Below, one piece after another: positions 25,409 to 34,600 of a stretch of 64,000 nucleotides of DNA (the stretch's first letter is position 1; every line of letters starts with the position of its first letter). The DNA comes from Mycoavidus cysteinexigens (GTDB lineage Bacteria > Pseudomonadota > Gammaproteobacteria > Burkholderiales > Burkholderiaceae), in contig NZ_AP018150.1 of assembly GCF_003966915.1 (NCBI RefSeq), positions 1,860,001 through 1,924,000 on the forward strand, written 5' to 3'. The notes below the pieces were generated by a model. The model searched no databases, was not told the origin of the DNA, and saw only the letters and a list, made by a program, of their open reading frames with translations. The position numbers and the translations under genes were made by a program.

Positions 25409-26370
25409 TGGCGAATCAGGCCGAATTCCCCGTGCAGGTGCTGTGCCGAGTATTAAAAGTTTCGCGTAGTGCGTATTACGCTTGGAGTCAGCGTAAACCG
25501 AGTGCTCGTCAACAAGAAAATACGCAGCTGATAGAAGAGATTCGCATCATTCATGCTGAGTCAGATGCGACGTATGGAATGCCCCGTATTCGAGCTGAGC
25601 TGATGGAGCAAGGCTGGGCCGTTAGCCGTCGCCGAGTAGCAAGGCTGATGCGCCTTCAGGGCCTACGTGGCGTGTGCCGTCGTCGCTATCAAGTGACCAC
25701 TCGGCGTGACTTACGGCAGCCGCCCGCACCTGATCTGGTGAAGCGTCAATTTGTTGCTGATGAGCCGAATCAGCTATGGGTGGCGGATGCTACGTTTGTG
25801 CCGACTGGAGCTGGCTTTATCTATCTGGCCATTGTCTTGGATGTGTGGAGTCGACGTGTCGTGGGCTGGGCCATTGGCGAGTCTCTCGTTACAGAGCTGA
25901 TGCTCGACGCTTTGAATATGGCACTTGAACAACGTCAGCCTGAGAATGTGATTCATCATAGCGACCAGGGCTGTCAATACACCAGTTTTGCCTTTAGCAA
26001 TCGCTGCAAGGCAGCGGGCGTGAAACTGTCTATGGGCAGCGTTGGTGATGCCTACAACAATGCGATGGCAGAGAGCTTCTTTGCCAGTCTTGAGTGCGAA
26101 TTGCTGGATCGGCGTAGCTTTAAAAGTAAGTCTGACGCTCGCTTAGCTGTATTTACGTGGATTGAGGCTTGGTATAACCCTAAACGTAGGCATTCCTCTC
26201 TTGATTACGTTTCACCGATTCATTTTGAAAGGAAACATTTGCAAAAAAACGACATTCAGCCTGATGACTCTCTATACGAGTCAGAGGGTCTGATACTGGG
26301 CACAATGGATTCTGTTTTACCTAGTATTCATGCCGACTTACAAAACAATTTCATCTCTGTTTCCAATTGA
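25405..26370 (+). CDS. IS3-family transposase OrfB (DDE integrase domain)
   Basis: A 321-residue catalytic subunit with an N-terminal HTH_21-type region (LCRVLKVSRSAYYAW), then an rve core: first Asp in LWVADATFVP, second in IHHSDQGCQY, and the Glu in NAMAESFFASLE. It appears intact. It is probably made as an OrfAB fusion by frameshifting. The C-terminus extends ~40 residues beyond the usual IS3 end (after HFERK). Confidence 0.9.
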   Translation: MMANQAEFPVQVLCRVLKVSRSAYYAWSQRKPSARQQENTQLIEEIRIIHAESDATYGMPRIRAELMEQGWAVSRRRVARLMRLQGLRGVCRRRYQVTTRRDLRQPPAPDLVKRQFVADEPNQLWVADATFVPTGAGFIYLAIVLDVWSRRVVGWAIGESLVTELMLDALNMALEQRQPENVIHHSDQGCQYTSFAFSNRCKAAGVKLSMGSVGDAYNNAMAESFFASLECELLDRRSFKSKSDARLAVFTWIEAWYNPKRRHSSLDYVSPIHFERKHLQKNDIQPDDSLYESEGLILGTMDSVLPSIHADLQNNFISVSN

Positions 26371-26608
26371 TTTATGGAAACCCTTTACTGTCCGTGAGAA
26401 GGGGGCAACATCATTTTCGAGGCCACTTTTGCGTTCACTTTCATTACGGCCCGATGACTCGCGCGCTCTCTTACAGAGCGATTGTCGATAGGCTTCAGAA
26501 TTTTGGTTTCCCGCCACCCTGCTATCCAAGCTACGAGGCTTCTGACTTTTACCCCGGCAGGACTAACTCCTGCTGAACATGCCAGCCTTCGCTGGACACA
26601 CAGTTGCC

Positions 26609-26776
26609 ACCGAGTTTGACCGAGAACCCGCCTACGTTTCAATTGCTGAGATTGCCGAAGCCAATGCATTTAACGCTAACGTCTGCTACCAATGGCGTGA
26701 ACAAGCACTTGGATTAAAAGCGTTTTATAAGCAGCTACAGCATACACAAGCATGCCATAGCTCCTCTCACGATTAA
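26609..26776 (+). pseudogene. Rz 3'-end remnant, copy 3
   Basis: Residues EFDREPAYVSIAEIAEANAF, then a short variable stretch and QWREQALGLKAFYKQL, match the C-terminus of the intact spanin closely. The 5' part is missing; the sequence to its left is unrelated and reaches the IS3 end. It points towards the stop of the NACHT gene at 26984, 207 bp away. Confidence 0.85.
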
Positions 26777-26983
26777 TCGAAATCTACCGCTTTACACATA
26801 CCGTAAAGATGCAAATACCATACTGTATAATGCCTATAGCAGCGAGAACCCGCTCCGACCTATTTTTCTATCGGCGATTCAAACTCTACCAACGAGCCTC
26901 AAAACTCCTCATACAGGGATATTAAAACTCTGTAAAGAGATAGCTCCACTCATTACAAACAAGCGCTTACGCGCCCATACACC

Positions 26984-29900
26984 CTACGCCAACGCGGCTC
27001 CTCTCTGGGTTAACAGCTTTTGATTCACTTCGCTTAAGCCCTCTACTCCTCCTATTAACGCTCCTCTTACTGTCAAAAAATTATGACACGTACTCCAGTT
27101 AAAATGCGCCTTATAATTCCCATCCTCTTTTCTTAATTCCCATTGCCGTACTGATTTATCCACACTGCCTATCCCTAAATAATCGCCATCGGAGATCTTT
27201 TTCCAAGCAAGGCTCGCCACCGACCCGCTATCCTGAATGAGGATTTGGCACTCACCCGTTTGGGTCTCCCACAGCCTTACCGTACAGTCCAAACTGCCCG
27301 ACGCAATCTGATCGCCGTCGTGCGAATACACCGCGCTCCAAACAGCACCGGTATGGCCTTTTAAGATGCGGCTAACGGTTCCGCTTTTCGCGTCCCACAA
27401 CCTTACCGTATTGTCCGAACTGCCCGACGCAATCTGATCGCGGCGGGGCGAATACACCACGCTCCAAACAAGAGCGGTATGGCCTTCTAAGGTAAGGCCA
27501 GCGGCTCCACTTTGCGCGTTCCACAGCCTTACCGTCTTGTCCCAACTCCCCGACGCAATCTGATCGCCGTCGGGCGAATACGCCAAGCTTATAACAGCAC
27601 CGGTATGGCCTTTTAAGATGCGGCGAACGGTTCCGCTTTTCACGTCCCACAGCCTTACCGTATTGTCCACACTGCCCGACGCAATCTGATCACCGTCGCG
27701 CGAATATGCCACGCTCAAAACAGCATCGGTATGGTCTTTTAAGATGCGGCGAACGGTTCCGCTTTTCGCGTCCCACAACCTTACCGTATTGTCCTTGCTG
27801 CCCGATGCAATCTGATCGCCGTCGGGCGAATATGCTACGCTCACAATAGTAGCGGCATGGCCTTTTAAGGTGAAGCCGGCGGCTCCGCTTTTCGCGTCCC
27901 ACAGCCTTACCGTCTTGTCCCAACTACCCGACACAATCTGATCGCCGTCGGGCGAATACGCCACACTTCTAACAACATCGGTATGGCCTTTTAAGGTGAG
28001 GCCGGCGACTCCGCTTTGCGCGTCCCACAGCCTTACCGTATTGTCCCAACTCCCCGACGCAATCTGATCGCCGTCGTGCGAATACACCACGCTCGCAACA
28101 GCATCGGTATGGCCTTCTAAGGTAAGGCCAGCGGCTCCGCTTTGCGCGTCCCACAGCCTTACCGTTTTGTCCAAACTGCCCGACACAACCTGATCGCCGC
28201 GGGGCGAATACACCACGCTAAAAACAGCATCAGCATGGCCTTTTAAGGTGAGGTCAGCGGCTCCGCTTTTCACGTCCCACAGCCTTACCGTATTGTCCTT
28301 GCTGCCCGACGCAATCTGATCGCCGTTGGGCGAATACGCTACGCTCACAATAGTAGCGGCATGGCCTTCTAAGATGCGGTTAACGGTTCCGTTTTTCGCG
28401 TCCCACAGCCTTACCGTCTTGTCCCAACTTCCCGACACAATCTGATAGCCATCGGGCGAATACGCCACGCTTCTAATAGCATCAGTATGGTCCTCTAAGA
28501 TGCGGCTAACGGTTCCGCTTTTCACGTCCCACAGCCTTACCGTCTTGTCCAAACTGCCCGACGCAATCTGATCGCGGCTGGGCGAATACACCACGCTAAA
28601 AACAGCAGCGCTATGGCCTTCTAAGATGCGGCTAACGGTTCCGCTTTTCACGTCCCACAGCCTTACCGTCTTGTCCGAACTACCCGACGCAATCTGATCG
28701 CCGTCGCGCGAATATGCCACGCTCCAAACAGTATCGGTATGGCCTTTTAAGGTATGGATTTTTTCCCAATTCGGGGTCGTATACACGCTGATCTTACCGT
28801 TATCAAGCCCTGCGGCATAGGTTTTCTTATCTGGTGAATAAGCGCAGGACCACACTTGGCCCTCTTCCTGGAGATATGAACATTCGCCAAACTGCACCTC
28901 TGCCATCTGCGCTCCGCTTAAATTCGCCTCGCGCAGCCAACTCTTGCTAAAATTGACCTCTCTTAAATCTGCCTTTTGCAACTGCGCAGAATCAAATATG
29001 CCATAACTCAAATTCGCTCTAGGGACCCGGATACCCTGTAAATCCATCCCATTAAATTGGATCCCTGCTTTAACCAAAATCGTCATCGCATTCGCTGCGC
29101 CCTGACTCAAGGTGTCTGTCTGCTTTGATGCTTGGATCCACGCCAGCAGCGGTTGCACCAGCGCCCTGTCCTGCTCTACCCGCTCCACTAAAAAGCTCTG
29201 AATCGCCGCATCCTCCACCAGATTGAATCGGTTCAATAATCCCTCTCGATCAACCTGCTCTGAATCCTTGAGCTCATCCCATAACCGTCGCACATTTTTC
29301 AGTCCGTCTAACGGTTCAGAAACCCTCCATGTATCTAATCCAGCCGAATTTTCTAACTCCTCCCATAGCACCCGAGCTACAAAATAATCTCGCAAGGACT
29401 TATGGATAAACCGGTATTGATCCCCCTGCCTCGATAATGGCGCATTAAACCGTAATAGCCGCGTCTTTTCATCGTCACTACTTAAAAAATGACTCCAATC
29501 TTGTCCGTCGCTACCTTTTCCTTTCGAATACGTCGCTACCAGTACTTGTTTTTTATACAGCGCAAGCGCAAATTCCTGGCTAAAATGAATGCCATCCTCA
29601 ATAAAATCGCCTTCGGCTAAACGGTCAAATGTTTCTTGTTCTTTTTCTGTCAACCGAATACCTTGTAATCGGCTTTTCGAGCGTTCAAACCAGTTCTTCG
29701 CAAACTGCTCGTAGAGCGCTCCTCGAGTATACGAATTCCGATTAGAAGAATCTTTTTTTGAACCCAATGAAGGCAATACATCTAGCACAATCTTAAGTAA
29801 AAATGGATTGCCTATCAGCGCTTGTAAGTCGGGATGCGATAAAGCGCTTTCATACTGCTCCGCATTCCATTTGGGGTCTTGAGCATGCCTGATATGGCTT

Positions 29901-32254
29901 TTTACATAGCCTCTAATTGCAGCCTTAGAAAAGGGCGCTAACTCGCATTTTTCAAATACGCCGGCTTGGCCGGACGGATAAAATTTGCTGTCATAATTTC
30001 GCCCTAGATATTCTGGGCGGCTACTGATTATAACTTTAGCGCCCCACTTATCGAGCTTGTTATCCGTATAAAAAGCTCGTTGACGATGCTTAATCTCATC
30101 GTAGCCATCCAGAATAAAGATAAAACGACGCTTTTGACGTAACTGTTGGATCTGCTCTTTTGAAAAGCCTTCCTCAGTAAAATATTCAGTCAGAAGATTT
30201 TTATTCGGGTCTTCTAGTGTCGTTAGCGGGATAAAGACTGGTATACGCTCATCTTCTTTACTATCCGCTTGCTCATATTTCTCCCATAAATCGCGGGCTA
30301 AATAACGATTAAACGTCGATTTCCCTGAACCGGCCTCGCCCAACAGTAAAAAGACTTTTTTATCCGACTCTAAAAATGCATTCAGCTTACTACTTAAATC
30401 AAAACGTTCGCCCGATTCGCCACTGTCCACAGCCTTACCCTCGGGGGCAACATAAAGGTTCAGCGCATCTTTTACCGTTTCATCCTTTTGCAAACCCAAT
30501 AGATAGTTATTCCGCATTTTTTGGATGTCATCTCCTAAAATGGCTAACGGCTCACGATCGGGTTGTAGCTGCGTACGCTGCGCTTCTTTTAAGCGCGCTT
30601 CTTTTAATTTAAGCAGCTCTTCTTTTAATAAAATACTTTCGCCTGGCTGAGACCCGCTTAGGTCCCAGACCGGAAGAACTTCGGCATGATGGCCTCGTTC
30701 AATCCGGTCTAATGCATGCTTCGCACTTTGTGCAACCTCTGACAATCGCTCCTGACCATTAGACTGCGATAGTTTGCTTAAGAACCCCACGGCACCTTGG
30801 CGAATGTGTTCATCAGGGTGAGTACACGCAATTTGCTCTAGGCGATGACAGATGCCTTGTAAAAAATTAGGGTCTGCACCGCATTGATTATTCTTTACGA
30901 AGGCCTCGAACCTCATCAATTGATTCGTTTCAAGCAAGTAATCTGACACTCTGAGCGCTAAATACCAGTTGGCACGCCTCATTTGACCCTGCTCTATACT
31001 TCCTTTAACTTCAAAAAATTTGGCTAAAGCATCATAAAATTTATCAGGTTCTATATCCCCATTGCCCGCCTTAATCACGCCGCCACTGAAATACGTCAGA
31101 ACCCCTAATGTATTAAACGTGTGACGCCATATCTCATGCAGCTTGCTTTCATTATTAGATATATGTGCCAAAGCCTGGCGTGCATAGCCCGCTTGCCATC
31201 CCAGTATCCCTGGAGATTCACTTAATTCTTTTAAAATAACGTTTAGCGGCTCTTGTAAACGAATTCGGTCGATTCCTCTTACACCCCTTTGCACCATGCC
31301 ATCTAATAGCTGCGTCACAGCCTGGAGCAAGCTTTGTAGTTCTTCGTCGTTTCTTTCTCGGTGCGCAGTTTCCAGCCTTATCTTGAAAACATTCAGGATG
31401 CGCGTTAAATCTCCTGAGTTCAAACCGCTAGAGGGACTAAGCCGGATCATGGCCGCTAACCCTCGCGCTAAGTCTCTATTGACAAGGACGCGATGTGAAG
31501 CCAGCTCATCAACGGCCAGGCTAATCAGCCCTCGATGGAGGGCTAAATCCCCTACCATCGCTAGCGGGACAATTTCTTGAATCAGCTCTAACGTTTTGAA
31601 CCCTTTCTGCGAGAACGCTTCAAGCACAGCAACAGCGGTTTTCTTTAATGCTTTTCTACGCTCCTCAGACAATCCATCTTCCTGCAAGCAATATGCCAGA
31701 TGGCGAGTATTGTGTAGATCATCTATCTCCGCGTTGCGATCAAATCCATATACTGCTGGGCTAGGGTCCTGCTTAAAGCAAAGAGAAGCGACCGCCGCAA
31801 TCAATGGGTTGGCTGCGCTCAACGCAGATAGGGCAAATTGGTGCGTTAATTGACTCAGGTGTTGAGCTTGGGCTTTGGATGGAGATTGTGGCTCAACGCT
31901 CAGTAAAAGCCTCAATTTTTCCTCAACGGTCTCTTTCGGTAGATACGGGCGCGCTTTCTCATAGCTAAGTCGCGCTTTATCAAACTTTTTAAGCTTATGT
32001 AAAGTATCGCCGCGCTCTAAATAAGATTGCCCTAGTAGGGCTTCGCTTTCCTGTTTATTTTCTATATTAACTGCGTTAAACACCGCTTTTTTAAATGCCT
32101 CTTTAGCCTTATTAAACTCTTCTGTAGCTAATTTATAAGCCTGTCTTTGACAATGAATTCGCGCCTTTTCTAGATGCTCTTTACCCTGCTCAAAAGCAGC
32201 AAGCTTGGGTTGAGAAGATTGAATGCCGAGTCCAACCACGATTTTTGATAGCAT
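26984..32254 (-). CDS. NLR-like NACHT NTPase with TPR/HEAT-like N-terminus and WD40 repeats
   Basis: A 1756-residue protein, the largest in the window. TPR-like helices (~20-125) and a long HEAT/ARM-like helical region (~150-560) replace the TIR-like segment of the first NACHT gene. NACHT follows with Walker A GEAGSGKST (~641) and Walker B FIFILDGYDE (~710), then FIHKSLRDYFVAR, pentapeptide-like repeats (~1075-1120) and WD40 repeats (~1128-1705). Twelve canonical plus two divergent blades make 14. Variation again clusters after GHT and in SGxxD. GGGGG precedes the ATG. The frame is intact over 5.3 kb, unlike the surrounding phage and IS genes. Function unknown; a sensor that oligomerises on ligand binding is inferred from architecture. 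Confidence 0.85.
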   Translation of the reverse strand: MLSKIVVGLGIQSSQPKLAAFEQGKEHLEKARIHCQRQAYKLATEEFNKAKEAFKKAVFNAVNIENKQESEALLGQSYLERGDTLHKLKKFDKARLSYEKARPYLPKETVEEKLRLLLSVEPQSPSKAQAQHLSQLTHQFALSALSAANPLIAAVASLCFKQDPSPAVYGFDRNAEIDDLHNTRHLAYCLQEDGLSEERRKALKKTAVAVLEAFSQKGFKTLELIQEIVPLAMVGDLALHRGLISLAVDELASHRVLVNRDLARGLAAMIRLSPSSGLNSGDLTRILNVFKIRLETAHRERNDEELQSLLQAVTQLLDGMVQRGVRGIDRIRLQEPLNVILKELSESPGILGWQAGYARQALAHISNNESKLHEIWRHTFNTLGVLTYFSGGVIKAGNGDIEPDKFYDALAKFFEVKGSIEQGQMRRANWYLALRVSDYLLETNQLMRFEAFVKNNQCGADPNFLQGICHRLEQIACTHPDEHIRQGAVGFLSKLSQSNGQERLSEVAQSAKHALDRIERGHHAEVLPVWDLSGSQPGESILLKEELLKLKEARLKEAQRTQLQPDREPLAILGDDIQKMRNNYLLGLQKDETVKDALNLYVAPEGKAVDSGESGERFDLSSKLNAFLESDKKVFLLLGEAGSGKSTFNRYLARDLWEKYEQADSKEDERIPVFIPLTTLEDPNKNLLTEYFTEEGFSKEQIQQLRQKRRFIFILDGYDEIKHRQRAFYTDNKLDKWGAKVIISSRPEYLGRNYDSKFYPSGQAGVFEKCELAPFSKAAIRGYVKSHIRHAQDPKWNAEQYESALSHPDLQALIGNPFLLKIVLDVLPSLGSKKDSSNRNSYTRGALYEQFAKNWFERSKSRLQGIRLTEKEQETFDRLAEGDFIEDGIHFSQEFALALYKKQVLVATYSKGKGSDGQDWSHFLSSDDEKTRLLRFNAPLSRQGDQYRFIHKSLRDYFVARVLWEELENSAGLDTWRVSEPLDGLKNVRRLWDELKDSEQVDREGLLNRFNLVEDAAIQSFLVERVEQDRALVQPLLAWIQASKQTDTLSQGAANAMTILVKAGIQFNGMDLQGIRVPRANLSYGIFDSAQLQKADLREVNFSKSWLREANLSGAQMAEVQFGECSYLQEEGQVWSCAYSPDKKTYAAGLDNGKISVYTTPNWEKIHTLKGHTDTVWSVAYSRDGDQIASGSSDKTVRLWDVKSGTVSRILEGHSAAVFSVVYSPSRDQIASGSLDKTVRLWDVKSGTVSRILEDHTDAIRSVAYSPDGYQIVSGSWDKTVRLWDAKNGTVNRILEGHAATIVSVAYSPNGDQIASGSKDNTVRLWDVKSGAADLTLKGHADAVFSVVYSPRGDQVVSGSLDKTVRLWDAQSGAAGLTLEGHTDAVASVVYSHDGDQIASGSWDNTVRLWDAQSGVAGLTLKGHTDVVRSVAYSPDGDQIVSGSWDKTVRLWDAKSGAAGFTLKGHAATIVSVAYSPDGDQIASGSKDNTVRLWDAKSGTVRRILKDHTDAVLSVAYSRDGDQIASGSVDNTVRLWDVKSGTVRRILKGHTGAVISLAYSPDGDQIASGSWDKTVRLWNAQSGAAGLTLEGHTALVWSVVYSPRRDQIASGSSDNTVRLWDAKSGTVSRILKGHTGAVWSAVYSHDGDQIASGSLDCTVRLWETQTGECQILIQDSGSVASLAWKKISDGDYLGIGSVDKSVRQWELRKEDGNYKAHFNWSTCHNFLTVRGALIGGVEGLSEVNQKLLTQRGAALA

Positions 32255-32493
32255 ATTTTTCCCCCTTTCTTAACTTTGTCTTATTTCTTTAAAAATTGTT
32301 GGCACTGCAAAGAATTCTTTAGGTCACTTTGAACAGCATCAATAACTGAGCCTGTCACTTACAAAATTTTGTACTTCTTAAGCGTGCCTTTGTTAATGAA
32401 CCTCCCTGCTTTCGATACTTAAAGCCGAGGCTTTTTTTGCTCATGCCAGTTAGCGCGTATCAAAGAATTCATCCGCCTGAAGTCTATCAAAAT

Positions 32494-32569
32494 TTGCTTC
32501 GGAAAACTTATGCTTAATTCGTATTAATAAGACCTAAAAACCCTTAATTTGGCTATTGCTCCGAAGCAA
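32494..32569. repeat. conserved ~76-bp inverted-repeat element, copy 2
   Basis: TTGCTTCGGA ... TCCGAAGCAA ends as in copy 1, with the same internal tracts. It lies between the NACHT start at 32254 and the interrupted att site. Confidence 0.75.
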
Positions 32570-32715
32570 AAAAATAGCCTATATATTTGTTTTTATTGAT
32601 TTTTATCTACTTTTTCTCCGGACTCAATGGGATGGACGCTCCCCCCTTTAAACGGCATCATGCTGTGCCAAAATGGGAGTTCAATCTCACCCATTGATAG
32701 ACAGGAGCATTCGCC

Positions 32716-33659
32716 ATGGAGATCTCAACAGTAGGCATCGATTTAGCAAAGACATGGTTCCAATTGCACGCCGTAGGCAAATCTGGCAAAACAGTACTTA
32801 AGAAGAAGTTAAGCCGTGGTCAGATGATTGAATTCTTCGCCAACCTACCCACTTGTCTGATTGGCATGGAGGCCTGACCAACAAGAATGATATGGCTGAC
32901 GCCGAGGCAATCTGCGAAGCCGTGAGTCGACCCAACATGCGATTTGTACCGATAAAAAATCTGGAGCAGCAAGCAGTACTGTCGCTACATCGAGTGCGCC
33001 AAAGCTTTGTGAAGGCACGTACTGCCCAAGCCAATCAAATTCGCGGGCTGCTTGGTGAATTCGGAAGGGTTATCCCGCAAGGCATTGGCTACATCAAGAC
33101 TCAGGTACCTGAGCTGATTGAAGATGCGAGTCATGAATTGCCAGGCCCATTTCGTCTGCTTGTGCAACGGCTGCTGGATCATCTCAAGGAACTTGATCGC
33201 CAGGTCAGTGAACTTGAAGGGCAGATTCAAAGTTGGCATCGCAACGATACCGCCAGTTGTAAGCTTGCACAAATTCCGGGGATTGGGCCGATTACCGCTA
33301 GCGCTTTGGCTGCCTCAATAGGGGATGCTAAAAACTTTAAGAGTGGGCGGCAAGTTGCGGCGTGGCTAGGACTCGTACCCAAACAGCATTCCAGCGGCGG
33401 TAAGCAGAACCTGCTGGGGATCAGCAAGCGAGGCGACTCGTATCTCAGATCGCTACTTATACATGGCGCGCGTTCTGTGATTTACTATGCGTCAAAAAAA
33501 CCTCAGTTGCACCCTTGGATTAACGGCGTCGTTAATCGACGAAACAACAATGTAGCCGCCGTCGCACTGGCCAACAAAAATGCGCGCATTGTTTGGGCAT
33601 TGTTAGCCCATGATCGGCAATATGAAGTAAATTACTCCTCCTTGAGAGCCGCTGCATAA
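32716..33659 (+). pseudogene. IS110-family DEDD transposase, internally deleted
   Basis: The start codon at 32716 (MEISTVGIDLAKTWFQLHAV) is followed by the RuvC-like part to LIGMEA, where a TGA interrupts. A second frame resumes with NKNDMADAEAICEAV and runs to 33659. It has the Tnp_20-type C-terminus (LAQIPGIGPITASALAASIG, FKSGRQVAAWLGLVP). Comparison with family members recalled from memory indicates loss of ~30 codons between GMEA and NKNDMAD plus a frame change. The residues needed for catalysis remain but the protein is broken. Confidence 0.85.
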
Positions 33660-33945
33660 TTCAAGCAGGCTAAACAGATAACCCTAATTTAACGAGAAAC
33701 ACTCCTCCGATTGCTCAAGCGAACATGAAGTGATGGCAAAACAGGTCAGACCGTGGTTGGCAAAACCCGTGGATTTCGAAGCACACAAAGTGCATGGACT
33801 CGATTGAGGTGCCGACCAGCAATTCCCATTAAGGACAGTGATTCAATTTCACGCTAACAGTCCGGATGTACGGGTGCAATCTTTTCCTTCATGCCTTCAT
33901 GAATTGAAACCTTGACAAACTGGGAGCGTCCACGTACGTCCTGTA
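33660..33945 (+). ncRNA. candidate IS1111-type guide (seek/bridge) RNA region
   Basis: In IS1111-type elements the guide RNA comes from the non-coding end after the transposase. Here 33771-33779 (GGATTTCGA) is the exact complement of TCGAAATCC, the right half of the target. 33796-33803 (GGACTCGA) equals the left half. They flank a small hairpin GCAC-acaaa-GTGC at 33781-33793. A TCCCATT at 33824-33830 complements the element's left end (AATGGGA). This is the arrangement expected of a bispecific target loop. Confidence 0.65.
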
Positions 33946-34002
33946 CGAAATCCGGTATACTGGTCCCCAGTATCGAGGGTTCAAATCCCTCCCTTTCCGC
34001 CA
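33946..34002 (+). other. tRNA-Ser(CGA) 3' half, putative att site, copy 2 (interrupted)
   Basis: Identical to copy 1 from cgaaatcc to CCA. Its left part (ctccggactc) lies at 32616-32625, before the IS1111-type element. Variable arm, T arm and CCA end are intact. Confidence 0.8.
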
Positions 34003-34449
34003 ATTCCCTGATTCTATAAGGCTTTCCCGTTTAAAACCTCCGCTTCTGCGCCGGTTTTTGCTTCGTTATCCCTCTTCCTATTCCTTGTTTGGCCCCATCG
34101 CTAAAAGCCCTGCGCCGGTCTTTTGCTTCGGGATGCGTTATTTCGTCTGTTTCGTGGGCGGACTTATCGCAACGATCAATACAAGAACAAAACGGTTGGG
34201 CTTAGTCAGGGCTTAGAAGTATTTTTTGGATAGCCTATGCCCTGCCCAATCCAACGATGAGGTCAATTCAACAAAAAAGTCTGGGGCGTTTCAGATAGAG
34301 AAAAGCGAGCCAAAACAGAAGTCTCAACAAAACATGTAGCCCTTGAAATTAATTTCCTCTTAAACTATCTCAAAAAAATTTAGATCAGTATCTAACTTTG
34401 GGAGCAGTTCAAGAACGAGCTAACTTGTATCCCTGATTTTCCTCTACAT
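34003..34449. repeat. post-att repeat region, copy 2 (no intact gene)
   Basis: The first ~320 bp are nearly the same as the region after att copy 4 (51523-51850) and share phrases with the others. Remnants of a small frame (IQQKSLGRF..., then VALEINFLL) resemble one at 53512-53620, but no open gene remains. The rest is unassigned. Confidence 0.6.
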
Positions 34450-34600
34450 GATTTATCAATTTTCATAAAACTCCGTCAAAAACCTTCGGGCTAGGACACG
34501 ATTTTTCTCCGTGGGTGTCAATATATTTATTTCGTAGCTTCGATGCGCCCATACTCAAATCTGGTGACACTGCTTCGATAAATTCCGAACTTTTGTATGC
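34450..34600 (-). pseudogene. out-of-frame fourth repeat of the adjacent repeat protein
   Basis: In a frame shifted relative to the gene's end, translation gives EFIEAVSPDLSM, then KLRNKYIDTHGEKSCPSPKVF. This is a clear copy of the ~60-residue repeat found three times upstream. A frameshift near 34590 therefore cut an ancestral protein of at least four repeats. Confidence 0.75.

Larger units (their letters stand above)
25035..26410 (+). mobile_element. IS3-family insertion sequence
   Basis: Imperfect 22-bp terminal inverted repeats: TGTTGACCACTTTTCACGGACA at the left and the complement of TGTTGCCCCCTTCTCACGGACA at the right (three mismatches). They enclose orfA and orfB. No clear target duplication is seen at the ends, which suggests that one flank was lost by recombination or deletion after insertion. 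Confidence 0.85.
32626..33945 (+). mobile_element. IS110/IS1111-type element inserted in the att site
   Basis: The att sequence ggactcgaaatcc, intact at 17226-17238, is split here into ggactc and cgaaatcc by ~1320 bp. Subterminal perfect 10-bp inverted repeats GGACGCTCCC (32634-32643) and GGGAGCGTCC (33922-33931) are of the IS1111 kind. A DEDD transposase gene lies inside with a 286-bp non-coding right end. There is no target duplication beyond at most one base. Confidence 0.85.
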
